NCBI GenBank assembly: GCA_025210745.1
Contig: JAOARC010000038.1
Span: 1 to 64,000, forward strand
DNA: 64,000 nt
Source: Bacteriovoracaceae bacterium
GTDB taxonomy: Bacteria; Bdellovibrionota; Bacteriovoracia; Bacteriovoracales; Bacteriovoracaceae
Reading direction: 5' to 3'
Shown here: piece after piece, positions 42,999 through 51,469 of the stretch
Position numbering within the stretch: the stretch's first letter is position 1
Layout: every line of letters begins with the position of its first letter
Notes under the pieces: model-generated
Told to the model about the DNA's origin: nothing
Databases searched by the model: none
What the model saw: only the letters and a program-made list of their open reading frames with translations
Program-made: the position numbers and the translations under genes

Positions 42999-43640
42999 TC
43001 AAACATTCAGATCTATCTTAATATGTCCAAGTTCAATTTCTTTTATTTTAAGGTCATTTTCTAAGCAAATTTGCCTAATCTGCTCTAGCCCCTTACCTCT
43101 TCCTTGATAAATAGAGACTCCATTATTTAACTTAGGTTGCCCAAAGTCTCTATATTCAAAGTAATCTTTATTTAATATGATTTTAATTTCTAAATTCTCT
43201 GTTTCCTTATGAGAAATTGAATTTTTAATCAACTCGTGTAGAACTTTTCTCAAAGAAACAAATAACTTATACTTAAGCTCTATTTTTTGTGACTGGATAG
43301 TAAGTTTCTTTTTAATACTTTGAGAAAAATCAAAAAGGTCACTACTACTATAACTGGCCTTTAAGTCTTTGACTTCAAAGTTCTTAATTCGTTTATATAA
43401 AATATCAAAACTGGGATTTAGCTTATTTTCAATAATTTGGTCTTCAATCAAATGACAAAGATTTGCTAACTCTAACTCATCCATATAAAGACAAGAGCCT
43501 TTTAAAGTATGCACTTTAATAAGACTCTTTTGCTTTAATTCATTATCACTTGACTCTAGATATTTTGTATAAAAAGATCTTGCTAAGATAAGATCTTCAA
43601 TTGACTCAACAATAAAAAGATCAAAAAGGTGATCCTTAAT
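42999..43640 (-). CDS. Minimal HPt plus HATPase protein with apparent ATT start
   Basis: About 213 residues when read from ATT 43640. HPt domain: helix DHLFDLFIVESIEDLILARS, then KVHTLKGSCLYM with the phospho-accepting His. HATPase_c: N-box LHELIKNSISH, G1-like FRDFGQP region (YRDFGQPK), G2 GRGKGLEQI. It looks like CheA reduced to phosphotransfer and ATP-binding domains. A GTG at 43514 would start one codon before the active His and lose the HPt helix. No ATG, GTG or TTG exists upstream in frame. The ATT overlaps the hppD stop by 1 nt and has AGAGGA 7 nt before it. Confidence 0.65.
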   Translation of the reverse strand: MKDHLFDLFIVESIEDLILARSFYTKYLESSDNELKQKSLIKVHTLKGSCLYMDELELANLCHLIEDQIIENKLNPSFDILYKRIKNFEVKDLKASYSSSDLFDFSQSIKKKLTIQSQKIELKYKLFVSLRKVLHELIKNSISHKETENLEIKIILNKDYFEYRDFGQPKLNNGVSIYQGRGKGLEQIRQICLENDLKIKEIELGHIKIDLNV

Positions 43641-44682
43641 CTAGATATCCTCTTTTTTGCTGATCTCTTTCAATAGATCTAAAAAGTGCTCCAAAGTTTC
43701 CTTCACCAAAAGCAAAGTGATTTTTTCTTTGAATAATTTCAAAAAAGATGGGACCAATAACATTTTTAGTAAATATTTGAAGCAAATATCCTTGCTCATC
43801 TCCATCAATTAGGATTTGCAGATCTTGCAGTTTTTTATGATCCTCAGAAACATTTGGAACTCTATCAAAGACTTCTCCATAATACTCATTATCAATATCT
43901 AAAGTTTCAATGCCCTCTTTTTGGATTCCTGCAACCGATGTAATCATATCTTTTGAATGAAGAGCAATATGCTGGACACCTGCTCCTTTATACTCTTCAA
44001 GATATTCATTAATCTGAGACTTTGCTTCTTTAGCTTCATTAATTGGGATACTAAAGCTGCCACATGGAGATTGAAGAGCAAAAGATTGAAGACCAGTTTT
44101 GACACCTTTAATATCAAAATACTTAATCTCTCTAAATCCAAAAATATCTTTATAAAAATTAGACCACTTTTCCATTGTTCCATTTTGAACGTTATTTGTT
44201 AAATGATCGACAAATTCAAAACCAAGATCCGGAACAATTGTCGGATTTTCAAGTTTTTCAAATCCCATTGACTCATAAAAATCTTCTTTATCATAGGTAT
44301 CAACCATATAGATCAAACTATCTCCAATTCCCATAATCGCAGGAATATCTTGACCATCTAATTTATAATCTATTTTAGAGGCTGCTTTAGTAGCGCCTCT
44401 TTTTACCGCCTCTTCCAAAGCAAAGTTTGTATCTTCAAATCTCCAGGCCATAGAACTTACACATGGTCCATGCAGATCATAAAAATTAGACCCAAAAGAT
44501 TGAGGCTGAGAGTTTAAAAGAAAAACAATATTATTTTGTCTAAATAAATCAATTTCTTTTTCTTTGTGAGTCATAACTTTCGATAAACCAAAAGCTAAGA
44601 ATAAATCTTCTAACTTCTTTGGCTCACTACTTGAAAACTCAATAAATTCAATTCCCTTTAAGTTTAAATAGTTTTCGCTCAT
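43636..44682 (-). CDS. hppD: 4-hydroxyphenylpyruvate dioxygenase
   Basis: 348 residues, the bacterial size. Two vicinal-oxygen-chelate halves. Iron ligands in the C-terminal half: FVDHLTNNV (His, about 188), GVQHIALHSKD (His, about 262) and FFEIIQRKNH (Glu, about 325). Converts 4-hydroxyphenylpyruvate to homogentisate in tyrosine breakdown. Homogentisate dioxygenase is not in the window. It starts 11 nt after mltA ends and is followed with overlap by the HPt gene. Confidence 0.95.
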   Translation of the reverse strand: MSENYLNLKGIEFIEFSSSEPKKLEDLFLAFGLSKVMTHKEKEIDLFRQNNIVFLLNSQPQSFGSNFYDLHGPCVSSMAWRFEDTNFALEEAVKRGATKAASKIDYKLDGQDIPAIMGIGDSLIYMVDTYDKEDFYESMGFEKLENPTIVPDLGFEFVDHLTNNVQNGTMEKWSNFYKDIFGFREIKYFDIKGVKTGLQSFALQSPCGSFSIPINEAKEAKSQINEYLEEYKGAGVQHIALHSKDMITSVAGIQKEGIETLDIDNEYYGEVFDRVPNVSEDHKKLQDLQILIDGDEQGYLLQIFTKNVIGPIFFEIIQRKNHFAFGEGNFGALFRSIERDQQKRGYLD

Positions 44683-44693
44683 TTTATATCCTT

Positions 44694-45812
44694 TTATTTT
44701 TTAAGCATTAAGAAATATTGCCATCCTAGAGCATTCATATTATTGGCAAGATACTGCGCTTGTCGACCATAACCTTGATAAAGATCTGCTCTTGCAGCTC
44801 CTCTTATTCCACCACCAGTATCTTGCGTAATAAAAAATCTATTCAGTTTTATTTTCTTAGAATCTTCTTTTTTATGATAAATTCTTCCATCTATATTTAC
44901 AAAACTAAGTAATCCATATGTTTTATATAATCTCTTATCTGTTGCCATACTTCTTGCTTGAGTTAATGGAATATTTTTAACTCCTACTGGCTCCGATTTA
45001 GAAATTTTAAAATACACATAGTTTTGAGAAGAAGAAATAATTTCTTTTTCTTTTTCTGGGTTTGCTAAAATATAATTTCGTTGGGCCTCTACACTTCTAT
45101 CTGTCGTAAGATAACCTTTTTTCAACATATATGTAGATAACATAGAAAAAGGCTTTCCATTGGTTCCATCATAACTTAAATTATACAAAACCTTTTTTCC
45201 ATCTTCTATAGTCTCAACAACACCTCCACCTTCAACATGCATTAACCAAATATCATACCTGTTGTCTTTTACATAAAATAACAAAGAGTTCTTTCCCTCT
45301 AAAATCCCATCAAACTCAATTTGTCCTCTTGTATAACTTCTATGTTTTTTCAAATGAGGCTTTTTATAAATTGGATATTTATAAACATCAGTTTTTACCT
45401 TTGATCCATATAGTTTCGGAGAATAATAACTCGTAAATCTAGCTTGTCCTTTTTTATGACCTGTTTCATCACTTCTTGGGATAGACTTATATATATCAAA
45501 GCTTCTATTTATAGAAAGAGAAAGTAAATTAGTACAAGAACTTTTAGCTGTTATCTCAATACATTCTTGCCAGTGAGTGATTAATGAATCTAACTTTTTT
45601 AACGTCTTTATCTGATCTTGTGTCGTATACGCCTTACCACCAAAAACAAAGCTCTTATTATAAGTTTTAAGTGAACGTAACTGCCTTTTTATAGCAAGCT
45701 TCATATGCTTAAAATCTAAGTCATCTTTAAATTCAATTTTTTTATTATACTTTTCTACTAAGGGTAGAGAAAAAACGCTTGTAGAAATGATTAGTAATAA
45801 AATCTTAATCAC
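44694..45812 (-). CDS. mltA: Membrane-bound lytic murein transglycosylase A
   Basis: 372 residues. Signal segment MIKILLLIISTSVFSLP. MltA domain with GQARFTSYYSPKLYGSK and WLMHVEGGGVV. C-terminal 3D domain with FITQDTGGGIRGAARADLY, which carries the catalytic Asp, then YGRQAQYLANNM. Cleaves peptidoglycan glycan strands to 1,6-anhydro ends. No clear lipobox, so it may be periplasmic rather than lipid-anchored. In the run between the GNAT gene (73 nt upstream) and hppD (11 nt downstream). Confidence 0.9.
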   Translation of the reverse strand: MIKILLLIISTSVFSLPLVEKYNKKIEFKDDLDFKHMKLAIKRQLRSLKTYNKSFVFGGKAYTTQDQIKTLKKLDSLITHWQECIEITAKSSCTNLLSLSINRSFDIYKSIPRSDETGHKKGQARFTSYYSPKLYGSKVKTDVYKYPIYKKPHLKKHRSYTRGQIEFDGILEGKNSLLFYVKDNRYDIWLMHVEGGGVVETIEDGKKVLYNLSYDGTNGKPFSMLSTYMLKKGYLTTDRSVEAQRNYILANPEKEKEIISSSQNYVYFKISKSEPVGVKNIPLTQARSMATDKRLYKTYGLLSFVNIDGRIYHKKEDSKKIKLNRFFITQDTGGGIRGAARADLYQGYGRQAQYLANNMNALGWQYFLMLKK

Positions 45813-45885
45813 AATAGCTCCTTACAAAAATCAATAACATACGATAAGAAATTGGAGTAGCTTAGTCAAATGATAGCGCAAAGGG

Positions 45886-46389
45886 TTAAAACTTAATACC
45901 CATCATAACAAGATGCGTCTGGGGATCTTCAAATAAAACGCCAAATTTGTATTTTAAATAAAAATTAAAACTTGGATGTTTAGAGTTCGTGAAGACATGC
46001 AGCGCATTAACACCATTTTTCTTTAATTTACTAAACAAAAAATACATAAGCTTTGCCCCAAGTCCCATACCTCTAGCATGAGCGCTCAAGTTAATATGTA
46101 AATGAGCTGGATATTGAGCAACAAATTCTTCTTTATCTTCATAATAACTAAACACACTTAATAAATTTTTATCTAATATTGTCATAGGACAACAAATAAC
46201 ATAACCAATAACTTGGTTGTCCTTAAGTGCGACAAAACAAAATTCTTCAAATCGATTAAGATAATCATCAAGATATTTCTTTCTAAACGCATCTTTTTGC
46301 TCTAAAGATGAAAAAGTTTTTACAGAACTTGTCTCAAAAAATATTTCACACACTTGCTCATAATAGCTTTTATTATATCTATCTATCAT
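45886..46389 (-). CDS. GNAT-family N-acetyltransferase
   Basis: 167 residues. Acetyl-CoA motif A: HINLSAHARGMGLGAKLM (Q/RxxGxG/A type), then HVFTNSKHPSFNFYLKYKFG typical of the C-terminal strand. Acts on an unknown amine substrate. ATG overlaps the stop of the nucleotidyltransferase-like gene by 4 nt, so it is translated as part of the lysR-led operon. Confidence 0.85.
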   Translation of the reverse strand: MIDRYNKSYYEQVCEIFFETSSVKTFSSLEQKDAFRKKYLDDYLNRFEEFCFVALKDNQVIGYVICCPMTILDKNLLSVFSYYEDKEEFVAQYPAHLHINLSAHARGMGLGAKLMYFLFSKLKKNGVNALHVFTNSKHPSFNFYLKYKFGVLFEDPQTHLVMMGIKF

Positions 46390-47408
46390 TTTAAAGCATA
46401 CTCCATTCTTTTTGAAAAAATATACTTCGCCCTATCCTTAGGTTTTATATTCACAAGAGATATTTCTAATGTCTTAAAAAATAATTTATCAATGTCAATG
46501 TTCTCTATATTAAGAAAGTTGAAAATAGTCACAATCTCTTCCCTAGAAAAATGATCCTTTAAAGTCTTAAAGCTCTTTTCATTTAAACTTTCAATATTAA
46601 AAACACCCTTTACAGAAAAGCCTAACTTTTCTAACAACATTTTTCTTTTATTCTTTAAACTAATCGACTTATTGATCGATTCATCTAATTTCCTTCTATG
46701 GTTATCAAAGATGATAAGAGGATCTTCTTCTATACCAAACACATTCTTTAAAAAGCTCAGAGGTCTTGGACTTTTATTAGCTTCACTCCTAAGATAGTGT
46801 GCAGAAAAATCATAATTTTTCATTTGTTCTAATTTGTTTTCTAAATTTTCAGAAAATGAAAACTTTAACTTCTCTTTAAAACGATAAGCTCTTAAATAGC
46901 GAACAGGATCAAAAATAAAGTCATCACTACAATTATTTAGAACTCTATTACTAAGATCAAGAACACCATTACAAGGATCAACAAGTTCAAATCTTCCTTC
47001 ATCATACAAAAACATAATAGCATTTAAAGTAAAGTCTCTTCTTTTAAAAGCATTATCAAAAGTTTCTACAAACTTAAAAGAAAAATTCTTATGACTAATA
47101 TCTTCTTTGTAATTTTCTATTCGAGGCCTAGATATTTCAAAATTATAATCTCCTTGGCAAAAAGTTATAATTTCAAAATCATTTTCTATATTTGCTTCCA
47201 AAGCTTCACACAAATTTTTATAATCTGCTTTTTTATTTTTTTTTCGAACCTCTATATCAATATCATAGGAGAACGAACCTTCAATAAGATAGTCTCTTGT
47301 AAATCCACCTATTAATCCAGCACTAAATCCTTGAGCATTTATAGTCTTAAGAACATCAAGAATTTGCAGCGGAAGCTGTGACTTAAATTTATTTAAATTA
47401 ACTTTCAT
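46386..47408 (-). CDS. tRNA nucleotidyltransferase / poly(A) polymerase family protein
   Basis: 340 residues. Class II nucleotidyltransferase head: AGLIGGFTRDYLI, YDIDIEV (catalytic Asp pair), KRRDFTLNAIMF, DPCNGVLDL, DPVRYLRAYRF. The GGxxRD loop has Thr in place of Val. The C-terminal part is shorter and divergent, so CCA-adding versus another nucleotide-transfer role cannot be decided. Starts inside the end of lysR (11-nt overlap) and overlaps the GNAT gene by 4 nt. Confidence 0.8.
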   Translation of the reverse strand: MKVNLNKFKSQLPLQILDVLKTINAQGFSAGLIGGFTRDYLIEGSFSYDIDIEVRKKNKKADYKNLCEALEANIENDFEIITFCQGDYNFEISRPRIENYKEDISHKNFSFKFVETFDNAFKRRDFTLNAIMFLYDEGRFELVDPCNGVLDLSNRVLNNCSDDFIFDPVRYLRAYRFKEKLKFSFSENLENKLEQMKNYDFSAHYLRSEANKSPRPLSFLKNVFGIEEDPLIIFDNHRRKLDESINKSISLKNKRKMLLEKLGFSVKGVFNIESLNEKSFKTLKDHFSREEIVTIFNFLNIENIDIDKLFFKTLEISLVNIKPKDRAKYIFSKRMEYALK

Positions 47409-48303
47409 TTGCTTCTAGTCTATCAACTTCTTTTTTAAGAAAGTCATATAAAGTTGTAACTTTTAAACTCTCTATATCTTCAGCATGATAAACAAAATTA
47501 ACTTTAGATTGAGCAATAGAATATATTGGACCTAAAACTTCAAGATTATTGAAAAAAGGCGATCTTTTAAAAACATGGTAAGGCACAGCTGCAACTCCCA
47601 TTCCTTTTGAGACAGCAGCTAAAATATTACCAAAGGAATTCACCGTTAACCTTGGCTTTAAGTTCCTTGGTATTTGACCAAAGTGTGCTCGGCACCAATT
47701 ATAAAAAAGAGTATCTTTTACATCAAAAAAGATATGATCTAATTCTGAAAACTCTTTTAATGTAATTTCTTTATCAATATTTAGCTTATTAGAGTATACT
47801 AGAACCATTTGTTCTTCGTGAAGAACCTTATGTGCAGCATGAGCAGGAGTTAACTCAGAAGGTAAAACTAAGCAGTCCAACTCCGAACGATCAAATTTCT
47901 TAAGCAGTCCATCGGTAGAATCCATCTTCACCTGAACAGAAAGATCAGGAAGATTTTCAGAAAACTCCACCATTCTGTGAATAATCCAAGACTTTCCAAG
48001 ACCAAACATAGTTCCCAGCTTTACCTCACCGATTATTTTATTATTTGCATTATGAATCTCACTAATAGCTTGATCTAACCTTTTAAAATAATTTTTACCA
48101 ATTTTAGCAAGCTTAATTCCACTAGGAGTCAAAGTTACTTTTTTTCCAACCTTAGTAACAACATTAAAGCCAACTTTTGCTTCAATACTCTTTAAATTCT
48201 GACTAACAGCCGACTGAGTTATCCCCAAAGCTCCTGCAGCTTCTGATAAAGTTGAACTGGCCTCAACGGCCATAAGAACATTTAATTGATTTGAGTCGAT
48301 CAT
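47398..48303 (-). CDS. LysR-family transcriptional regulator
   Basis: 301 residues. N-terminal winged HTH: LSEAAGALGITQSAVSQNLKSIE (HTH about 18-40), KVTLTPSGIKL. Substrate-binding domain about 90-295 with GEVKLGTMFGLGKSW. Leads the operon with the nucleotidyltransferase, GNAT and possibly mltA, hppD and the HPt gene. A perfect 47-bp palindrome lies directly before its start and includes its ribosome binding site, so strong autoregulation is likely. Target metabolite unknown. Confidence 0.9.
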   Translation of the reverse strand: MIDSNQLNVLMAVEASSTLSEAAGALGITQSAVSQNLKSIEAKVGFNVVTKVGKKVTLTPSGIKLAKIGKNYFKRLDQAISEIHNANNKIIGEVKLGTMFGLGKSWIIHRMVEFSENLPDLSVQVKMDSTDGLLKKFDRSELDCLVLPSELTPAHAAHKVLHEEQMVLVYSNKLNIDKEITLKEFSELDHIFFDVKDTLFYNWCRAHFGQIPRNLKPRLTVNSFGNILAAVSKGMGVAAVPYHVFKRSPFFNNLEVLGPIYSIAQSKVNFVYHAEDIESLKVTTLYDFLKKEVDRLEANES

Positions 48304-48307
48304 AAAA

Positions 48308-48354
48308 AAGCCTTCTTGTATATATTAGTTTAACTAATATATACAAGAAGGCTT
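48308..48354. promoter_or_regulatory. Perfect 47-bp palindrome covering the lysR ribosome binding site
   Basis: Two exact 23-nt arms (AAGCCTTCTTGTATATATTA and three more bases; complement at 48332-48354) around one base. On the lysR strand the second arm contains AAGAAGG, 7 nt before the ATG, so a folded transcript would hide it. TTGACT sits just upstream, with TATATT or TATTAG inside the palindrome as a possible -10. So it may be a DNA operator, an RNA switch, or both. Confidence 0.75.
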
Positions 48355-48418
48355 GAAGTCAATATTTTTATAAGTCTTTGACAATTTTCTTTTGAATACC
48401 TTAAAAGGCTTCAAAGAA

Positions 48419-48440
48419 AAAGCCCCAAAAAAGGGGCTTT
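48419..48440 (-). terminator. fusA intrinsic terminator
   Basis: AAAGCCCC (48419-48426) pairs with GGGGCTTT (48433-48440), followed on the minus strand by a T run. 9 nt after the fusA stop. Confidence 0.85.
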
Positions 48441-48448
48441 AGATAAAC

Positions 48449-50611
48449 TTAATCGTCGTTAGATAATTTCTCTTGTCTTGCTTTAATTACATCAGCTTGG
48501 ATGTTTGCAGGACACTCTTTATACTCAGCAAATTCCATAGAGTATGTTGCTTTACCAGCAGTACCAGATCTTAGATCCGTCATATATCCAAACATTTCAG
48601 CAAGTGGAACTTGAGCATTTACAATTGTTTCAGCTCCATTTCCAGTTTCAGAACCTTGAATAAGTCCTCTTCTTGAAGATAAATCTCCAATAACAAAACC
48701 TTGGAATTCATCTGGAGTTTCAACTTGAACTTGCATGTATGGCTCAAGTAAAACAGCATCAGCTTTAGAAATACCTTGTCTCATCGCTTGACGAGATGCA
48801 ATTCTAAATGCCATATCTGATGAATCGACATCATGGTATTTACCATCATTTAAATCAACTTCAACATTAATTAATGGGAAAGCCGCTAATGGACCTTTAT
48901 CCATAATATCTTCAAAACCTTTTTCACATGCACCAATAAATTCAGTTGGAATAGATCCACCTTTAATATTGTTATTGAACTTAAAGTTTTGATCATCATT
49001 ATCTCTATTTTCAGCAGTAAGAGGTCTAATTGTTCCAACAACTTGTCCAAATTGACCAGACCCACCTGTTTGCTTCTTATGAGTATAATCAAAAGCCGCT
49101 TCAACTCTAATTGTTTCTCTATAGTTAACCTGTGGAGCACCAACTTCTACATCAGCTTTGTACTCTCTTTTAAGTCTTTCTACATAGATTTCTAAGTGAA
49201 GCTCACCCATACCTGCAATTCTTGTCTCTCCTGACTCTTCATCAGTAAAAACATGAAATGTTGGATCTTCTTTCTTAAATCTAGCAAGACCTTTAGACAT
49301 CTTAGCTTGCTGATCTTTATCTTTTGCTTTAATTGAAAGTTCGATAACTGGAATTGGAACGTGCATTCCCTCACAAGAAATATTTAACATGTCATCGTTT
49401 GCAACAAATGTATCACCCGATGCACAGTCTACACCAACCATAGCAATAATATCTCCAGCTCCTGCCATCTCAATATTTTCTCTATCGTTAGAGTTCATTC
49501 TAACCATTCTACCAATTCTAATTTTTTTCTTAGTTCTTGTATTGTAAACAGTATCACCTTTAGTTAATTTACCTTGGTAAATTCTTGTATATGTTAACTG
49601 TCCAAATTGCTCATCAGTAATTTTAAATGCCATACAAACAAGTGGCTTTTCAAAATCAGGCTCTAAAGTAATTTTCTTATCCCCTTCTTTTGTTTCTTCA
49701 ACTCCACCTGGTTTCTCACAAGAAAGCGGTGAAGGTAAATACCTTGCAACTGCATTTAACAGAGGCTGAACACCTTTATTTTTAAAAGCTGATCCCATGT
49801 ACACAGGAGTTAACTGAAGAGTTTGAACACCAACTTTGATACACTTATGAAGCTGCTCTTCATTTGGCTCATTTCCTTCTAAGTAAGCTTCCATAACATC
49901 ATCGTCGAACTCTGCAACTGCATCAATCATTGCAGCTCTTTTTTCCTCAACAGCATCTACCATATCAGCAGGGCAATCTTCGATTCTAACATTCTCACCA
50001 TTATCGCCATCAAAGTAATAAGCTTTCTTAGTTACTAGATCAACAACTCCAGCAAAGTTTTCTTCAGCTCCAATTGGAAGTTGCATTAAAACAGCATTAT
50101 GATTTAGTTTTTCTCTAAGCTCATTTGCACCTTTTTCAGCACCAGCTCCCATTCTATCCATTTTATTTAAGAAGGCTAATCTTGGAACATTATATCTTTT
50201 CATTTGTCTATCAACAGTAATCGACTGAGCTTGTACCCCAGAAACTGAACATAGAACTAAAATTGCACCATCTAAAACTCTTAATGATCTTTCAACCTCA
50301 ACTGTGAAGTCAACGTGGCCAGGAGTATCAATAATGTTAATCTTAATTGATTTTCCATCACCTTCAGCAAAAGTAATTCCTTCTTTAGCAATACCGTGCC
50401 AATTAACTGTTGTCGCAGCAGATGTAATCGTAATCCCTTTTTCTTTTTCAAGTTCCATATGGTCCATTTTTGCACCATCACCACCACCACGAACATCTTC
50501 GATTTTGTGGATCATGTCACAGTAAAAAAGGATTCTTTCTGTTAATGTTGTTTTTCCTGAGTCAATATGGGCTGAAATCCCAATATTTCTCGTTTTAGGT
50601 AAATTCTTCAT
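48449..50611 (-). CDS. fusA: Elongation factor G
   Basis: 720 residues. GTPase of ribosomal translocation: SAHIDSGKTTLTE (G1), KGITITSA (G2), DTPGHVDFTVEVE (G3), NKMDRMGA (G4), then EF-G domains II-V. GGAG box 5 nt before the ATG. Transcribed alone here, without the usual rpsL-rpsG-tuf neighbours, and followed by its own terminator, so it may be one of two EF-G copies. The sequence looks like a canonical, active factor. Confidence 0.95.
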   Translation of the reverse strand: MKNLPKTRNIGISAHIDSGKTTLTERILFYCDMIHKIEDVRGGGDGAKMDHMELEKEKGITITSAATTVNWHGIAKEGITFAEGDGKSIKINIIDTPGHVDFTVEVERSLRVLDGAILVLCSVSGVQAQSITVDRQMKRYNVPRLAFLNKMDRMGAGAEKGANELREKLNHNAVLMQLPIGAEENFAGVVDLVTKKAYYFDGDNGENVRIEDCPADMVDAVEEKRAAMIDAVAEFDDDVMEAYLEGNEPNEEQLHKCIKVGVQTLQLTPVYMGSAFKNKGVQPLLNAVARYLPSPLSCEKPGGVEETKEGDKKITLEPDFEKPLVCMAFKITDEQFGQLTYTRIYQGKLTKGDTVYNTRTKKKIRIGRMVRMNSNDRENIEMAGAGDIIAMVGVDCASGDTFVANDDMLNISCEGMHVPIPVIELSIKAKDKDQQAKMSKGLARFKKEDPTFHVFTDEESGETRIAGMGELHLEIYVERLKREYKADVEVGAPQVNYRETIRVEAAFDYTHKKQTGGSGQFGQVVGTIRPLTAENRDNDDQNFKFNNNIKGGSIPTEFIGACEKGFEDIMDKGPLAAFPLINVEVDLNDGKYHDVDSSDMAFRIASRQAMRQGISKADAVLLEPYMQVQVETPDEFQGFVIGDLSSRRGLIQGSETGNGAETIVNAQVPLAEMFGYMTDLRSGTAGKATYSMEFAEYKECPANIQADVIKARQEKLSNDD

Positions 50612-50725
50612 CTTTACTCCAAAGTAATGAGTTTAAAGTTATTAATACATATTATATTGTGTCAAAAAACATAGTGATATTAAGAAAAAACTTATTTCAA
50701 GTCAACGTTAATTAAAAGAATAAAG

Positions 50726-51469
50726 CTAGTGAAGATAAGATTTTTTTAAATTAATCATATACTGATCTTCAAGCTCATAAACTCCACTTTTACAAACGAC
50801 ATAGCTATAACCCACTACATCTCTAGTTTTTTCAAAAACTTCAGCCAAAACCAAAGGATACTGCGTGCCATCATCACACAAACTACGAAATTGCCTTTGA
50901 AGTTTCTTAGAATTAACTTTAGTTATCAAATTATATACTGTTTGAGATGTCAAAGTTACAAAATTTCCAGACTGAAGAAGCCTAACGACATCTCCTTCAT
51001 TTGCTCTACCAGAACTTAAAATACTCTTTCCAACATTATTTAAAAAGTTCATTAAAGATATAGAAGTTCCCACAAAGTTTTTTGCCATCCCTTCTTCCAA
51101 AATACATAAGTTCTCATCTTCACATAAAACATCACACAATAAATTTTTATCATCAGAACATCTTACTACAACTTCTTTAGAATAATTCTTAGTCCAATAC
51201 GCTTCAACGAAAAAGTCTGGTTCTTTTTTTACAGGCTCAACCTCTATTTGTGCTTGAGGCTTATAATTCAAAAACTGATATTGTACTTCTTTGGAACACT
51301 TTTTTGTCGTCTTATAAGGTAAGTATCCTTGACCAAATTTTTTATCACACCACTTATATGCCTGACTATCTATTATAGGCTTACATCTAAACTTAATCCC
51401 AACATCAAGCTTTAAACAAACAGCAAAAGAACTAGACGTAACTAAAACCAAAAGTAATATATATTTCAT
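50726..51469 (-). CDS. Exported Cys-containing protein of unknown function
   Basis: 247 residues. Signal peptide MKYILLLVLVTSSSFA. Many cysteines, including VRCSDDKNLLCDVLCEDENLC, and a helical second half (EGDVVRLLQSGNFVTLTSQ). The start codon shares one base with the stop of the 898-residue gene (TAATG), so the two are coupled and probably work together in the periplasm. Not recognised as a family. Confidence 0.7.
   Translation of the reverse strand: MKYILLLVLVTSSSFAVCLKLDVGIKFRCKPIIDSQAYKWCDKKFGQGYLPYKTTKKCSKEVQYQFLNYKPQAQIEVEPVKKEPDFFVEAYWTKNYSKEVVVRCSDDKNLLCDVLCEDENLCILEEGMAKNFVGTSISLMNFLNNVGKSILSSGRANEGDVVRLLQSGNFVTLTSQTVYNLITKVNSKKLQRQFRSLCDDGTQYPLVLAEVFEKTRDVVGYSYVVCKSGVYELEDQYMINLKKSYLH

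Noticed and set aside
43514-43516. GTG as start of the HPt-HATPase gene
   Set aside because: It would begin one codon before the phospho-accepting His and remove the first HPt helix, while the coding sense continues upstream to 43640.
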